From contig CAUZXS010005779.1 in the NCBI GenBank assembly GCA_963585895.1, positions 112,093 through 176,092 on the forward strand: a stretch of 64,000 nt of DNA, read 5' to 3'. A model generated the notes under the pieces. It had not been told where the DNA came from. It was given only the letters and a program-made list of their open reading frames with translations, and searched no databases. Every line of letters begins with the position of its first letter. Positions within the stretch are counted from its first letter, which is position 1. Of the stretch, positions 12,455 to 23,349 are shown piece after piece. The position numbers and the translations under genes were made by a program. Source of the DNA: Sepioteuthis lessoniana (lineage: Eukaryota; Mollusca; Cephalopoda; Myopsida; Loliginidae).

Positions 12455-12517
12455 CATCCCAATTGAATGCATCTATTCCATTGTACATGATGAGAATAGG
12501 TGCATTCAATTGGGATG
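12455..12517. repeat. 24-bp hairpin
   Basis: Arms 12455-12478 and 12494-12517 pair over 24 bp with one mismatch; loop of 15 bases. Core of each arm: catcccaattgaatgc. Confidence 0.85.
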
Positions 12518-13033
12518 TCTTTAGCTGGAGTTTCTTTCCAACTTTCTCAATGTGTTTGGTTTCCTTTTGTAGTGAAGGGACAAAAGTGATGAGATAAATT
12601 TATAGATATCGAGCAGAGGGTTTCATTTTTTGATGTCTTATTAATTATCAGGTTTATTAAAGTGTATTATTACTGATAAAGTGTATCAGTCAATTTGAAT
12701 TTTGGCGATAAACTGGAAAAATTTGCTACTTCTATTTTAAAACTATTTGGCTCAAAAAAACTTTTTGTTTATGAAAAATATTTTATTTAGGTGGCTTACA
12801 TAAATTGTTGGGTTTCTACGACCATTAACTAAATTTTGCGATCAACCAAGATTGTAAATTGATTTTTTTTCAAAATTGAGCAATTACAGTACAACAAAAA
12901 CATTAGCTAACCATGAAAAACTAAGGTCATTTTCAGAATTGGCGCCATCAAATTAGCTTAAAGATATGTTTTGTTTCTTGGCACCAAAAATCATGTTGAC
13001 CACTGTTATAATGTACCCCAGTAGACAAAATTT

Positions 13034-13070
<37 letters not shown>

Positions 13071-13078
13071 TACTTTTC

Positions 13079-13340
13079 CAGCCCATTGGTATAGTGGGTA
13101 GAGTGTTCGTCAATAGTCCTGAAGGCCAGTGTTCAATCCCAGGTCAACCCATATCAAAAACTCAAAAAAATGATACTTGACACTTGCTTAACACTCAGCA
13201 CTGTAAGGTACAGATCAGGGGTAAGTGGAACAATCCAAGGAAAGGAGTAGAACTCTCCCTTACATGTCAGTGTAGTAGCTATTGAAAAGGGAGTCTTCAG
13301 GTTGCCCTCAACTCTAGTCGGTTAACTTACTATGTCTACT
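13079..13340 (+). repeat. tRNA-derived SINE family B
   Basis: Head with an A-box-like tagtgggtagagtgttcg and a B-box-like gttcaatccc about 50 bases apart, then a body with cttgcttaacactcagcac and attgaaaagggag, ending in a cttactta tail. Same family at 14213 (-), 20070 (+), 33643 (-) and 38376 (+). Confidence 0.8.
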
Positions 13341-13610
13341 CAGATAAGCAGTATATGTAAGAGGAGAAAAGACCAAAACTTGTTACATCCCAAAAGTATG
13401 AGGAACCATCAAGAATATAATAATTGTTTCTTAGCAGAACTCGGTCAAATGTCCTCACTTGTCAAAGACTTAGTTATAACTATCCTGATAATCCTCAAAT
13501 GGGCTGCCACATGACTTCAATGAGTACCTACTGATATCCATAAATTCTCTATTAAAGAGAGATTGTTTTTTCTCCTGATATTGCTATTAATCCCAGGTTC
13601 ACTGTAACTT

Positions 13611-13644
13611 GGAATGGCAGTACCCTAACAGGTACTGCCATTCC
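13611..13644. repeat. Perfect 14-bp hairpin in a family D head
   Basis: ggaatggcagtacc and its exact complement are separated by six bases. It sits where other family D copies carry the 'gtacctgttaggg' segment. Confidence 0.9.
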
Positions 13645-13679
13645 ATCTACAAATAAAATAGATCTGTTTTGAAATGAAT

Positions 13680-13935
13680 ACCTGATACTATATAACTCTA
13701 TGCACACCAATTATTATTAATTAGGAATAATTTCTTAAAACCATATAATTGCATATAAATTATTTGTATTAGATAGGAGATAGGAATACTTGATACCATA
13801 TAATTATAGTCAAACAGATTATTATCATCAAATAGGAATAGTTACTTGAAACCATATAATTGCATATGAATTATTTGTATTAGATAAGAATACTTGAAAC
13901 CATATAATTGTTTACAAATAGAAATTGATTTTGAC
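13680..13935 (+). repeat. Family D minisatellite middle
   Basis: Four degenerate units of about 45-60 bp with gaaaccatataattg and tattagataggaata. It follows a family D head remnant at about 13540-13680. Confidence 0.7.
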
Positions 13936-14212
13936 AAACTAATCGAGTAAGGGCTAACATGCTCTTATAGGTTTAGAACTAGAGAAGATTTAGTCACATC
14001 CCCACTCACTAAGATTTAATATTAGTATTAGTATTAGTATTGATACACTAAAACTAAGTAAAGAGAAGGAAAGATAAGATGTGATCATTTACAGATTTAG
14101 AAACAGTTAATACATCCATGATATACATACAAAAAATGTTGATAAGAATACAAATGTGTCCCAACTGATAAAATGTGCATGTATTGCTCTTTGAACCAGC
14201 AGGATATGAAAG

Positions 14213-14472
14213 GGTAAAGTAAGTGACCATAGTTGAGGGTGACCCAAAAGCTCCCTTTTCAATAGCTACCTCGCCAAGGTGTAGGAGAGGGTGCTACTCC
14301 TTTCCATGGAGTGGTCCACTTTACCCTTGTTCTGTACTTTATAATGCTGAGTGTTAAGCAAGGAGGCATCAAGTACCATTTTTTAAGTCTTTGGTATGAC
14401 TCGACCTGGAGATTGAACCCAGGTCTCCTGGGCCATTAGCGAACTCTCTAACCATCATGCCAATGTCCAACA
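14213..14472 (-). repeat. tRNA-derived SINE family B
   Basis: Reverse complement of the family: tail near 14213, B-box complement gggattgaac-like near 14414 and head near 14450-14470. Confidence 0.8.
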
Positions 14473-14575
14473 CTAAATATGAAAGGGCACAAACACATTA
14501 ACGTCTTACTTGAAGTTTAGTTGTACAGTAAAGTCATGTTGCCAAAGTGAGAGATAAAATCAGCACTTGTGTGCA

Positions 14576-14578
<3 letters not shown>

Positions 14579-14624
<46 letters not shown>
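14579..14624. repeat. (TA)23 microsatellite
   Basis: Pure TA array. Confidence 0.95.
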
Positions 14625-14626
<2 letters not shown>

Positions 14627-15186
14627 TTCAAACTAAGAACAAATCTAACTTTTGTGTTATTGAGTTTTTTTCTGAAAACATTTTTGGATTATTATTTCTG
14701 CAGAGATTCAGATTTTCGTAAGAAAAACTCTGAAAAGGTGTTTTATTTAGTTTTGACAAGGGGTTCAATTTGCAATATATGTTTGTTGTGCAATGACCCC
14801 TGACTTTGATTTCAATGTCTGATTTTGGCATAAGGCCCAACCACTTGACTAAACAGTCACAAAACAACAATGTACAAATACAATAACATTTTGAAGAACA
14901 GTATTGTCAAATATTTACAGTTTGTAACTGGACGCAAAGTCAGAGATTGTTTTACAATAAAAGTAGATTGCAAAATGAACCCCATGCTTAAAACTTAACA
15001 AAATAATTTTTTGGGTAATCAGAATCTCCATGGCTTTAGAAATAATGATTTTTAGAAATTTTCAGAAAAAAACTCCTTAACACAAACTTTAGATGGTGTT
15101 GTCATTTTTAAACATTCATAAAAAATTGTGTAGATAGAAAATTTTACCAGAATTTTAGGTGTAAGTGGGATTATGCACCAGTGTAA

Positions 15187-15690
15187 ATATACAGGGTTTC
15201 CCTAAAGTCTGGATTCAGGCAATATCACTCACTATAAACAACTATAATTTATTTTATACCCACAGATTAAATATGTGTTTGTTTGTGTGACAGCATTCAT
15301 CCAATAAGGGTTAAACTGCTCCACACATTGATGTGGGAAATTCCTTAAGGATCGGTATCCAAAGGTGGTCAACAACTACATTTGTTATAAGAATAAACAT
15401 GAAAGATGGTTGTTTTAAAAAATACCAGATGTTTTTAATGTACATGATCTCAGGAGAGCACCAACTGGCTTTTCAATAGTGGAGAAGGTGATTAGAAAGT
15501 TTAATGTGGAATTACAGCATTGGGGTCAGATGAATCTAACAAAATGCATCAAATTTTGCCTTGCAAATGGTGGAAATCCCATTGGAGATGTTATTGATTA
15601 ATATTCCAATTAAATAAAATGTTGAAACATTTATTTAAAAATATGCATTTTGTCTTCATGTCCAGACTTTAGGAACACCTTGTATATGAT
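15187..15690 (+). mobile_element. Internally deleted Tc1/mariner-type element
   Basis: TA-flanked inverted ends: acagggtttccctaaagtct on the left and the complement of agactttaggaacaccttgt on the right. The interior joins two distant parts of one transposase: an N-terminal helix-turn-helix reading DLRRAPTGFSIVEKVIRKFN and a C-terminal end reading KCIKFCLANGGNPIGD, typical of the tail of such transposases. The whole catalytic region between them is missing. Confidence 0.7.
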
Positions 15691-16189
15691 GTTGTTGAGC
15701 TTCAACAAAATGGAAATGATTAGTGCTGTGTATCTCACCTTGTTGCTATTTTTTTTAGAGCTTTGAAATGTCACTTATTGTGTCTATTGTCATACACTTG
15801 ACGCATTAGAGAATACACTTGTTTTTGGAAACTGATTTCATCTGTTAACCATTCTCTTTCATACAACTGCTGTGGAGATTCTTTATGCTGACTGAACTCA
15901 CCATTCTTGGTTACTAAATGCTGTTGAATCTCCCTGTCCTACTTGCTGATTAGAAGTGAATTCAACCTTTTCCATAAAAGCAGCTAGTGGTTTATTAACT
16001 AGAGGACACTTTACTTTCCTCCAGACATGCCACCTGTCGTTCATGCTTGGTGGATGCAAAAATTCACATTGTACCTGGTCTTTTTGCCTGATGAATTGAT
16101 AACAAGCAAAGGTTCCTTTGGCACCAAGTCTTCTGTTCTGGTAAGTATTTAGGCCCGAGGGCCTGCCCCAAGGCAATACTCACTTTGCG

Positions 16190-16325
16190 GGCTAAGTTTA
16201 TCGTTTGGTGCCTGAAGGACCAAGCATTTTTGCACATGTTGTGTATGAGTCTCAATTCATGTGTGGCCCTCACATTAAAATGACCTTGCGTCAAATCCTA
16301 CCTAGTGGGAGGTACAAATAAATAC
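16190..16325. repeat. Unnamed dispersed repeat
   Basis: Shares gtctcaattcatgtgtggcc-type sequence and the following block with 22960-23110. It lies between two direct repeats of about 80 bp (15684-15765 and 16382-16460, both with atgttgttgag and aacaa/gatggaaa). Confidence 0.5.
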
Positions 16326-16944
16326 TGCTTTTGGACAGTATGCAATTATAATCCCACTGAAAGTATTTTGCCAACAATCAATTATATACAATGTTGTTGA
16401 GTCTCAACAAGATGGAAAGAATTAGTTCTGTGTATCTCATCTAGTCACTATTTTCTGGAGTATTGCATATTAACCAAAATGTACAGTTATTTTGGAGATT
16501 CCTGTATGCCATAGAGAATTGGTGCAAAATGAGGTATTACTGTATTAGAATCTGTTCTTAGTCTTGTAACTGTTGTCATCAACTATTCATAACAAATTAA
16601 GGTATCAATTGACCATCTTAACAATATAGGTAGGAAACTTTTCTATCTTAATCACCTGTGTTTACACAATCTTCTAAATTTGTTCCTTACTTACCTAGTG
16701 CATGAGTGTCAAAATGCAACCAGGCATGTAGACAGGAAACCATACTCTGAATCCTTTGAATCCTGGAACATTAGAAACAGCATGATACTTCAAATTATGA
16801 ATAATACAGTGGTAGCTTCTTTAAAGACTGGTAGAGCAATTCTCTTTGCCACAGATTTTTCTCTAGTTAGTGAAAGCAAACATACTTAGTATCAGTTATC
16901 TGAATTTCTGAGATGAAGATGATTTTTATCATCCAGGGTTTTCG

Positions 16945-17310
16945 GATTATTTATTGTTATTTCAACAACGTTTCGACTGATATGTCCTCTGGCTTTCTTC
17001 AGGTGTTTGTCGAAGTCAGGAACCTAGAAGAAACTTTGAACTACGTCCTTTATTGAATCCACGGGGGTTGCCTGTTCTGATTCTGTTAAGCATAACCAGG
17101 TACAAGTGTTAAGAATTCCTGTATTGTTACTTGCATGCAGTCAGGATTGAACCTGCAACCTCCAGATGGTTGTCTCCTTAGAAGCTTAGGGAACCAACAC
17201 TATAACTGTTACGTTATGTGTCCAGCAGGACACCTGAAGAAGGCTGGAGGACATATTGGCCGAAACTTTGTGGAAATAACTATAAAGATGAAGACAATAG
17301 TCCGAAAACC
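16945..17310. repeat. Inverted pair with CTGAAGA...CGAAAC cores
   Basis: A minus copy (16945-17020) and a plus copy (17225-17310) share about 85 bp: cacctgaagaa, ggacatat, cgaaac, gaaataac and tccgaaaaccc. In the plus copy gtgtcc/ggacac pair directly before CTGAAGA, and GGC pairs with the GCC before GAAAC. The arrangement resembles a hammerhead ribozyme core, but the expected U at 16.1 is not met and the minus copy lacks the first hairpin. Confidence 0.5.
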
Positions 17311-17786
17311 CTTAATGATAAAAATACTTAGTATCAGTAGGTAAGATGTTAATCTTATATATGTAAAGATTTTGTGGTACATGCAAAATTTAAAAATGGC
17401 TTTAAAAACTGTATAGATTTCAAAATACTTTAAAATTCTAAAAAAAAGGGAACCCTTCATTTCAATCACGTCTTATCAAAGAAAAATACTGTAATATATG
17501 AGTGGTGACCGTGAAAAAGTGTGGGAGGAAGAAAAAAGCCAAAATAAAAATTCACCGTAAACCAGAGGATTAGGTATGGATAATACTATTTTCTTCACAT
17601 ACTAAGTCAGGATTAGTTGAATCCAGAGCTGTTGTGTTAAATATAAAAGTAATGTGTAAAATTTCTTTTGTATACACAATGCAGGTTGGAATTTTGATGA
17701 GACGTGATCGAAACAAAGATTTGGTTATTTTGGTTTTTCTTTTTTTAATTTTTAAGTATTTTAAAATGTATATGCTTTTTAAAGCC

Positions 17787-17789
<3 letters not shown>

Positions 17790-17828
<39 letters not shown>
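17790..17828. repeat. (TA)n microsatellite
   Basis: Pure TA array abutting the palindrome at 17829. Confidence 0.95.
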
Positions 17829-17831
<3 letters not shown>

Positions 17832-18071
17832 CTTTAAGAAAAAACAACGAAACCAATCACAAAGGATTATAAATTTATTTCTATCCTATTATGCATTTTT
17901 GAAATTTCCAAAAACATGAAAAAAAATTAACAGGACTTCTTCAGATCTTTTTAATCTGAAGAAGTCCTGTTAATTTTTTTTCGTGTTTTTGGAAATTTCA
18001 AAAATGCATAATAGGATAGAAATAAATTTATAATCCTTTGTGATTGGTTTCGTTGTTTTTTCTTAAAGAAA
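17829..18071. repeat. 243-base near-perfect palindrome
   Basis: Arms 17829-17946 and 17954-18071 are each 118 bases, with a 7-base loop and essentially one mismatch (t/c in the catgaaaa/cacgaaaa segment). Part of a larger element, in minus orientation, that reaches about 18186 (ending ctccagtttaactggac) and recurs at 58396-58711. Confidence 0.95.
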
Positions 18072-18186
18072 TTATTGCTCTGTATTATTGGTACATTGAG
18101 CTCTTTACCAGGAAAATTTAAATATTCATTCATGAATAATTTCTTGTCCTGATGGAATTACTCCTAACTCCAGTTTAACTGGACTA
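18072..18186 (-). mobile_element. Rest of the palindrome-bearing element
   Basis: Reverse orientation of the sequence at 58396-58535, sharing the palindromic end ccagttaaactgg, the block ggaattactcc and the block gagctctttaccaggaaaa. No coding potential; class unknown. Confidence 0.7.
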
Positions 18187-18190
18187 AGTA

Positions 18191-18192
<2 letters not shown>

Positions 18193-18232
<40 letters not shown>
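18193..18232. repeat. (TA)20 microsatellite
   Basis: Pure TA array next to the palindrome-bearing element; the sister copy at 58396 is also flanked by (TA)n. Confidence 0.95.
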
Positions 18233-18234
<2 letters not shown>

Positions 18235-18523
18235 CAAAATAAATAGATTTAAAAAAAATACAAATCTCTTTGTGGACTTACCTATTTTAAAAAATATATT
18301 TTTATTCTTTCTTTGGATCTACAACAAACATCTTATATATATATATATATATAACACATAAGTTAGGATACCATAAACATAGTCAACACAGATCATTTGG
18401 TCGAATGATCACAAGAAACTGACAGTCACCAAGCACTAATGACTTTGCTTATGTTATCATATATATAGACGCACTCACTTGATTACTGATATTGAGCACT
18501 CTTTATTTATAAATATAGCTAAC

Positions 18524-18578
<55 letters not shown>
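18524..18578. repeat. (TA)n microsatellite with one CA interruption
   Basis: TA array of about 55 bases. Confidence 0.95.
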
Positions 18579-18580
<2 letters not shown>

Positions 18581-19446
18581 ATGGTGGCTCTGTGGGTAGT
18601 TTTTCAGGCTCAGGCCAAAGAGCTATTCTGTCAAGTCTATTTCAAAGCAATAAAATTTTCTTGTAGCATGTCATTTGTCCTTAATTTTGGTTGGACTGAC
18701 TCAACTCAACATGAATAATTATTTTAACTCACTAACTTTTATCTTTGTTTTATTTTCCTTTAAATGTTGATTTAGATAAATTTTGCTGACAGTGTCCATA
18801 ATGTTACATGAAGAAAGAAAATATGTAATGGGGCTTGAGCCCATGAAAATCAGCTTGAAAAAAAAAATCCTTATAATATAGTTAAGATGAATAGATTTAT
18901 TGACGAAATAAAAAAAATGATCTGAAAAAGTCTTTTAATCTCCATTTTTTAAAGATTATATTTTGTTTCAGCTTAACCTCTAGATTTGGACTGAAAATAT
19001 TTTTTTTTTTTTTTGTTTATTATGATATATTAGGGAAATTTGATATGACAATATTGGGCCCCAGAGATTCAAGCTCCATTTAAGTTCTGTGAGTGCTAGT
19101 GTGGGATCTGTGATTTGTTCCATTGACCTAAACATTGAGCAGATAACATCAAAGAGTCAAGTGGTGATGAAGATAGGCACTTAACTTGGGTCAAAAACAG
19201 TAAATGAACTAAATTTTAAACATGTATTAATGCAAAAACATATACACAAACACATGCACCAATTGATAAAAGAAATGCTTTGACTTGTACATTTATTTCA
19301 CATGCATTTTCATTTCTGTCAAAAATATAAATTTTCCTGTTAACAATTAACTTTGGACATAGAATACCTAGTATTTATATGATATACATAGAGTAAATTA
19401 TATAAAAAATATGAGTACAAGTAACATTGATGACCAAGAGTAACTA

Positions 19447-19489
<43 letters not shown>

Positions 19490-19492
<3 letters not shown>

Positions 19493-19945
19493 GGGTGATT
19501 GAAAAGAGACTCCATGAATACTGAAAGATACCTCATCATGCTGTAAGATGATATCTGACCAGTTATCAGAACTTGGGAGAATATTGAAGATTTGACTTTC
19601 ATGCAAGATGGCACTCCTCCTCATTTTGCTAATATTGTTTGTGAATTGCTGAATGCTCACTCCCCTGGGAGATAGATGAGTCATCATGGCCCACATGAGT
19701 GGCCAGTCAAAAACCCTGACTTAACACCCTGCAACTTTTTTCTTTGGCATTGGTTAAAGGAATGAGTCTACTCTACCAAATTAATGACTTTGGAAGAACT
19801 TGAAGGGTGAATACAAGAAGTTATGTCTTCTATCCCACAAGAGTTCCTGTGGAAATCAGTTCATGTGGTTCCAAGGCAACCTGAGAATCTGGTAGCAAAT
19901 GCTGGTGTCAGCAATGAATGTCAAATAAAACTCCATATTGTACAC
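19490..19945 (+). pseudogene. Mariner/Tc-type transposase, C-terminal part, broken
   Basis: Left terminus cagggtgattgaaaagagac. The frame then reads DLTFMQDGTPPHFANIVCEL and NAHSPGR, a stop, then EWPVKNPDLTPCNFFLWHW, a stop, and MTLEELEG with VVPRQPENLVANAGV. QDGTPPHFA and PDLTPCNFFLW are the second and third catalytic regions (DD[E/D] type) of these transposases. Stops and loss of the N-terminal half make it inactive. Confidence 0.8.
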
Positions 19946-20069
19946 TTTCCTCTCATATATTTCTTGTAAAACTTATAGTTAAGAAATAGATTATAACATT
20001 AAAATAGGGAATTACTTTTCAATTATGCTTTTTATATATATATATATATATATATAGTAAAGTTATATA

Positions 20070-20440
20070 CCAGGCCATTGGCCTAATGAGTAAAGTGTTC
20101 ACTAATGGTCCAGGAGACTGGAGTTCAATCCCACGTCGAGTCATACCAAAGACTCAAAAAATGGTACTTGAGGCCATTGGCCTAATGAGTAAAATGTTCA
20201 CCAATGGTCTGGGAGATCGAGGTTCAATCCCATGTCAAGTCATACCAAAGACTCAAAGAAATAAAAAATGGTACTTGATACCACCTTCCTTAGCACTCAG
20301 CACTATAAGGTGAGAATCAAGGGTAAAATGGAACAATCCTGGAAATGGAGTAGCGTCCCCCTCATTTACCTCGGTGTAGTAGTTATTGAAAAGGGAGCTT
20401 TCGGCTTGCCTTCGACTAAGATTGCCAACTTTACTTAATT
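20070..20440 (+). repeat. SINE family B with tandemly duplicated head
   Basis: The tRNA-like head (ccattggcctaatgagtaaa ... gttcaatccc ... catgtcaagtcatacc-type) occurs twice, at 20070-20170 and 20172-20275, followed by a single body and tail. Both heads keep A-box-like and B-box-like motifs. Confidence 0.85.
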
Positions 20441-20455
20441 TGCACAGTAGCTTTT

Positions 20456-20493
<38 letters not shown>

Positions 20494-20575
20494 TAGATAC
20501 AATGCTTTATAATGTCTAAAACTTGTCACATTTATTGTCATATCAATATGAGACAAAAAAATCTGATATATAGAT

Positions 20576-22537
20576 GTGGAATATTTAAGCATTTTTTTTT
20601 TAGTTTTAATTTTTGTTGGAATGTATTTTGCTAGAGTCCCATGGGAAACTTTAGCGGTGAGAGAAAAACGTGCACTAGTGAAAACAGCCTCCAAAAACTA
20701 TCGAAAAAACCCAACAAACACAAATGCCTTAAAACTAAAAACAGCACAATATCAATTAGCAGGCATATATATAAAGGAACAGACAGAATACATTCAAAAT
20801 CAGATAGATAAGATTAGAGACTCGGTGGAAGATAGACAATCTAGAATTGCCTGGCAAACAATAAACAAAGTGAGCAGAAGAAAGAACACGGCCAAAGCAA
20901 AACTTAAAGCAGCAAACCAACAAGAAAGAATAAAACTGTGGAAACAGCACTTCGAAAACTTACTTGGAAACCCACCAAAAATAACGCCTGAACCAATCAC
21001 CAGAATAATTAGCAAACAATTAGACATTAAACTTGGACCGTTCACACAAGAAGAACTCAACTCGGTTCTCAGAAAAATTAAAAATAGGAAAGCTGCAGGA
21101 CTGGACGAAATTCCCCCGGGAGTATGGAAGACCAGACAATTCGACGACATACTGCTCCGACACTGCAACGCAGTATACAATCAAAATCCGATAGATAGAT
21201 GGACGAAGGCATGCATACTCCCCTTCCCTAAAAAGGGGGACCTCGGATTAGCCAAAAACTACCGAGGCATAACACTTACATCCATAGCTGCCAAAATCTA
21301 CAATGCCCTACTACGAAACCGAATAGAACCCAAAATCGACAACATACTTAGAAAAAACCAAAATGGCTTCCGAAGAAATAGATCTACGACCTCACAAATA
21401 TTAACCATCCGCAGAATCCTTGAAGGTGTACGGGCAAAGAACCTACAAGCGACATTAATATTTGTCGACTTTACCAAGGCTTTCGACTCCATTCACAGAG
21501 GAAAGATGGAACAAATCCTACTAGCGTACGGCATACCTAAAGAAACCGTAGCGGCAATAACGATTCTCTATAGAAACACTAAAGTAAAAGTACGATCACC
21601 AGATGGAGACACAGAATACTTCGACATAGTAGCAGGAGTACTACAAGGAGACACGCTGGCTCCGTATCTCTTTATCATTTGTCTAGACTACGTACTTAGA
21701 ACATCGATTGACAAAATCAAAGAGAATGGCTTCGAACTGACGAAGAAAAGAAGCAGAAGATACCCCGCAACAACAATTACCGACGCCGACTACGCCGATG
21801 ACATAGCGATACTGGCAAATACACCTGACCAAGCCGAAACACTTCTGCATAGTTTGGAACGAGCAGCAGCAAGCATAGGCCTCCATGTTAATGCACATAA
21901 AACGGAATATATGTGCTATAACCAAACGGGGGACATCTCCACTCTAGAAGGAACCCCTCTTAAACTAGTAGACAAATTCACGTACCTAGGAAGCAGCGTC
22001 GAATCAACCGAAAAGGACATCGAAACGAGGTTAACGAAAGCATGGACAGCTATCAATAGGCTATCGACTATATGGAAATCAGACCTAACCGATAAAATGA
22101 AACGCAGTTTCTTCCAGGCAGCGGTCACATCGATACTGCTATATGGATGCACTACATGGACGCTAACAAAACGGCTGGAGAAGAAACTAGATGGCAATTA
22201 CACAAGAATGCTGCGTGCAATCCTCAACAAGTCCTGGCGGCAACACCCAACAAGACACCAACTGTACGGCCACCTGCCCCCTATCATGAAAACTATTCAA
22301 GTTAGGCGAACCAGACATGCAGGACATTGCTGGAGAAGCAGAGATGAACTCATAAGAGATGTACTCTTATGGATCCCCACACACGGCCGCGCAAAAGCAG
22401 GACGACCAGCACGAACGTACATTCAGCAGCTATGTGAGGATACAGGTTGTTGTCCTGAAGACCTGCCTAGGGCGATGAACGATAGGGAGGAGTGGCGAAA
22501 GAGGGTCAGGGATATCCGTGCTGCCAGCACGATATGA
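20576..22537 (+). CDS. RTE-type reverse transcriptase, N-terminal endonuclease lost
   Basis: A 653-codon open frame from a GTG in flanking DNA; the element-derived part starts near residue 21 (RVPWETLAVREKRAL). Reverse transcriptase motifs: LPFPKKGDLGLAKNYRGI (template-grip region), FVDFTKAFDS (296-305, first catalytic Asp), GVLQGDTLAP (354-363), YADD (406-409, catalytic Asp pair) and FTYLGS. The C-terminus has RHAGHCWRSRDEL and GRPARTY, widespread in invertebrate RTE-like proteins. It would copy its own RNA at nicked DNA, but the APE-type endonuclease that normally precedes it is absent, so it is not autonomous. Its codons are more GC-rich than the flanks, as expected for a recent arrival. 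Confidence 0.88.
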   Translation: MEYLSIFFLVLIFVGMYFARVPWETLAVREKRALVKTASKNYRKNPTNTNALKLKTAQYQLAGIYIKEQTEYIQNQIDKIRDSVEDRQSRIAWQTINKVSRRKNTAKAKLKAANQQERIKLWKQHFENLLGNPPKITPEPITRIISKQLDIKLGPFTQEELNSVLRKIKNRKAAGLDEIPPGVWKTRQFDDILLRHCNAVYNQNPIDRWTKACILPFPKKGDLGLAKNYRGITLTSIAAKIYNALLRNRIEPKIDNILRKNQNGFRRNRSTTSQILTIRRILEGVRAKNLQATLIFVDFTKAFDSIHRGKMEQILLAYGIPKETVAAITILYRNTKVKVRSPDGDTEYFDIVAGVLQGDTLAPYLFIICLDYVLRTSIDKIKENGFELTKKRSRRYPATTITDADYADDIAILANTPDQAETLLHSLERAAASIGLHVNAHKTEYMCYNQTGDISTLEGTPLKLVDKFTYLGSSVESTEKDIETRLTKAWTAINRLSTIWKSDLTDKMKRSFFQAAVTSILLYGCTTWTLTKRLEKKLDGNYTRMLRAILNKSWRQHPTRHQLYGHLPPIMKTIQVRRTRHAGHCWRSRDELIRDVLLWIPTHGRAKAGRPARTYIQQLCEDTGCCPEDLPRAMNDREEWRKRVRDIRAASTI

Positions 22538-22564
22538 TGATGATGATGATGATGATTTAAGCAT
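20583..22564 (+). mobile_element. 5'-truncated RTE-type LINE with 10-bp TSD
   Basis: Flanked by atttaagcat at 20583-20592 and 22555-22564. It carries an uninterrupted reverse-transcriptase frame, no endonuclease domain, a very short 3' region and a (TGA)n tail (about 22536-22556), all typical of RTE-clade insertions truncated at the 5' end. The poly-T directly after the left TSD may be untemplated or non-element sequence. The perfect TSD and open frame suggest recent insertion compared with the other copies here. Confidence 0.88.
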
Positions 22565-22574
22565 ATTTTAAGCA

Positions 22575-22690
22575 TAGACAGAGGGGTAAGACTCCTACCA
22601 ACAAATGTCCTGATATGACGCTACACCATCTGATAGTGAGACACCAGTCCTGGATCTTTCAAGAATGTATAGCTCCATTTCATTGTCATT
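22575..22690 (+). repeat. Family D head fragment
   Basis: gacagaggggtaagactcc and tgtcctgatatgac-type blocks as in the fuller D copies at 25195 and 28010. Confidence 0.55.
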
Positions 22691-22899
22691 AAAATATAAT
22701 GTAAATAGATATGAGCTTGATAGGTTGACAAAATTTTAGGCTAAGAACCCTCCCAATCTAAAATATACAGTTATGTATACACCCCCAACCAATTAGATTA
22801 AAATTAAATAAAAACTTTTCTTGTCAATAAAGATACCAGGATTTTTATATTTTTAGTTGAACATTCTGATATTTGAGCCATGTAGGTGATTTTAAGTTG

Positions 22900-23110
22900 T
22901 TTGCTTGGTCCTAGGTGCCATACCCGCAGACAGTATGTGCTTAGCAGAGCTGAGTTTATGGCTTGGTGGCTGATGTGCTTCTAAAGGAGAATGCTGATGA
23001 AACCAATCATTTTTTGTGACAGCTTCACATTAGTCTCAATTTGTGCATGGCCCCATACTATAAAATAACCTTGTATTAAATCTGACTTGGTGAGAAGTTA
23101 GATAAATCAA
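22900..23110. repeat. Dispersed repeat shared with 16190-16325
   Basis: The gtctcaatttgtgcatggcc block and the following aaaataaccttgt block match the region at 16240-16310. Confidence 0.5.
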
Positions 23111-23297
23111 AACACGTCATTAGATATTTTTTATTACCAAACTCTACCATATGGAAACTCTGTAGTGTTTTGTTTCGATGTGGCACAAGATCATATGAAT
23201 AAATTTAAACTCAAACTCACTCATAAAGGTTTGCTAGTCTAGCTTGCTAACCATTATACCACTTGAAGTTCCCCCAATGTTGAAACTCTGGAACTAA

Positions 23298-23301
<4 letters not shown>

Positions 23302-23346
<45 letters not shown>
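23302..23346. repeat. (TA)n microsatellite
   Basis: Pure TA array. Confidence 0.95.

Positions 23347-23349
<3 letters not shown>

Noticed and set aside
15898..16294. Overlapping minus-strand frames of 92 and 76 codons
   Set aside because: Part of the region recurs at 22900-23110 as a dispersed repeat, the frames overlap in different phases and no family motif is visible.
20576..20635. First ~20 codons of the RTE frame as element protein
   Set aside because: They start at a GTG inside the target sequence and cross the TSD; similarity to RTE proteins begins near RVPWETL.
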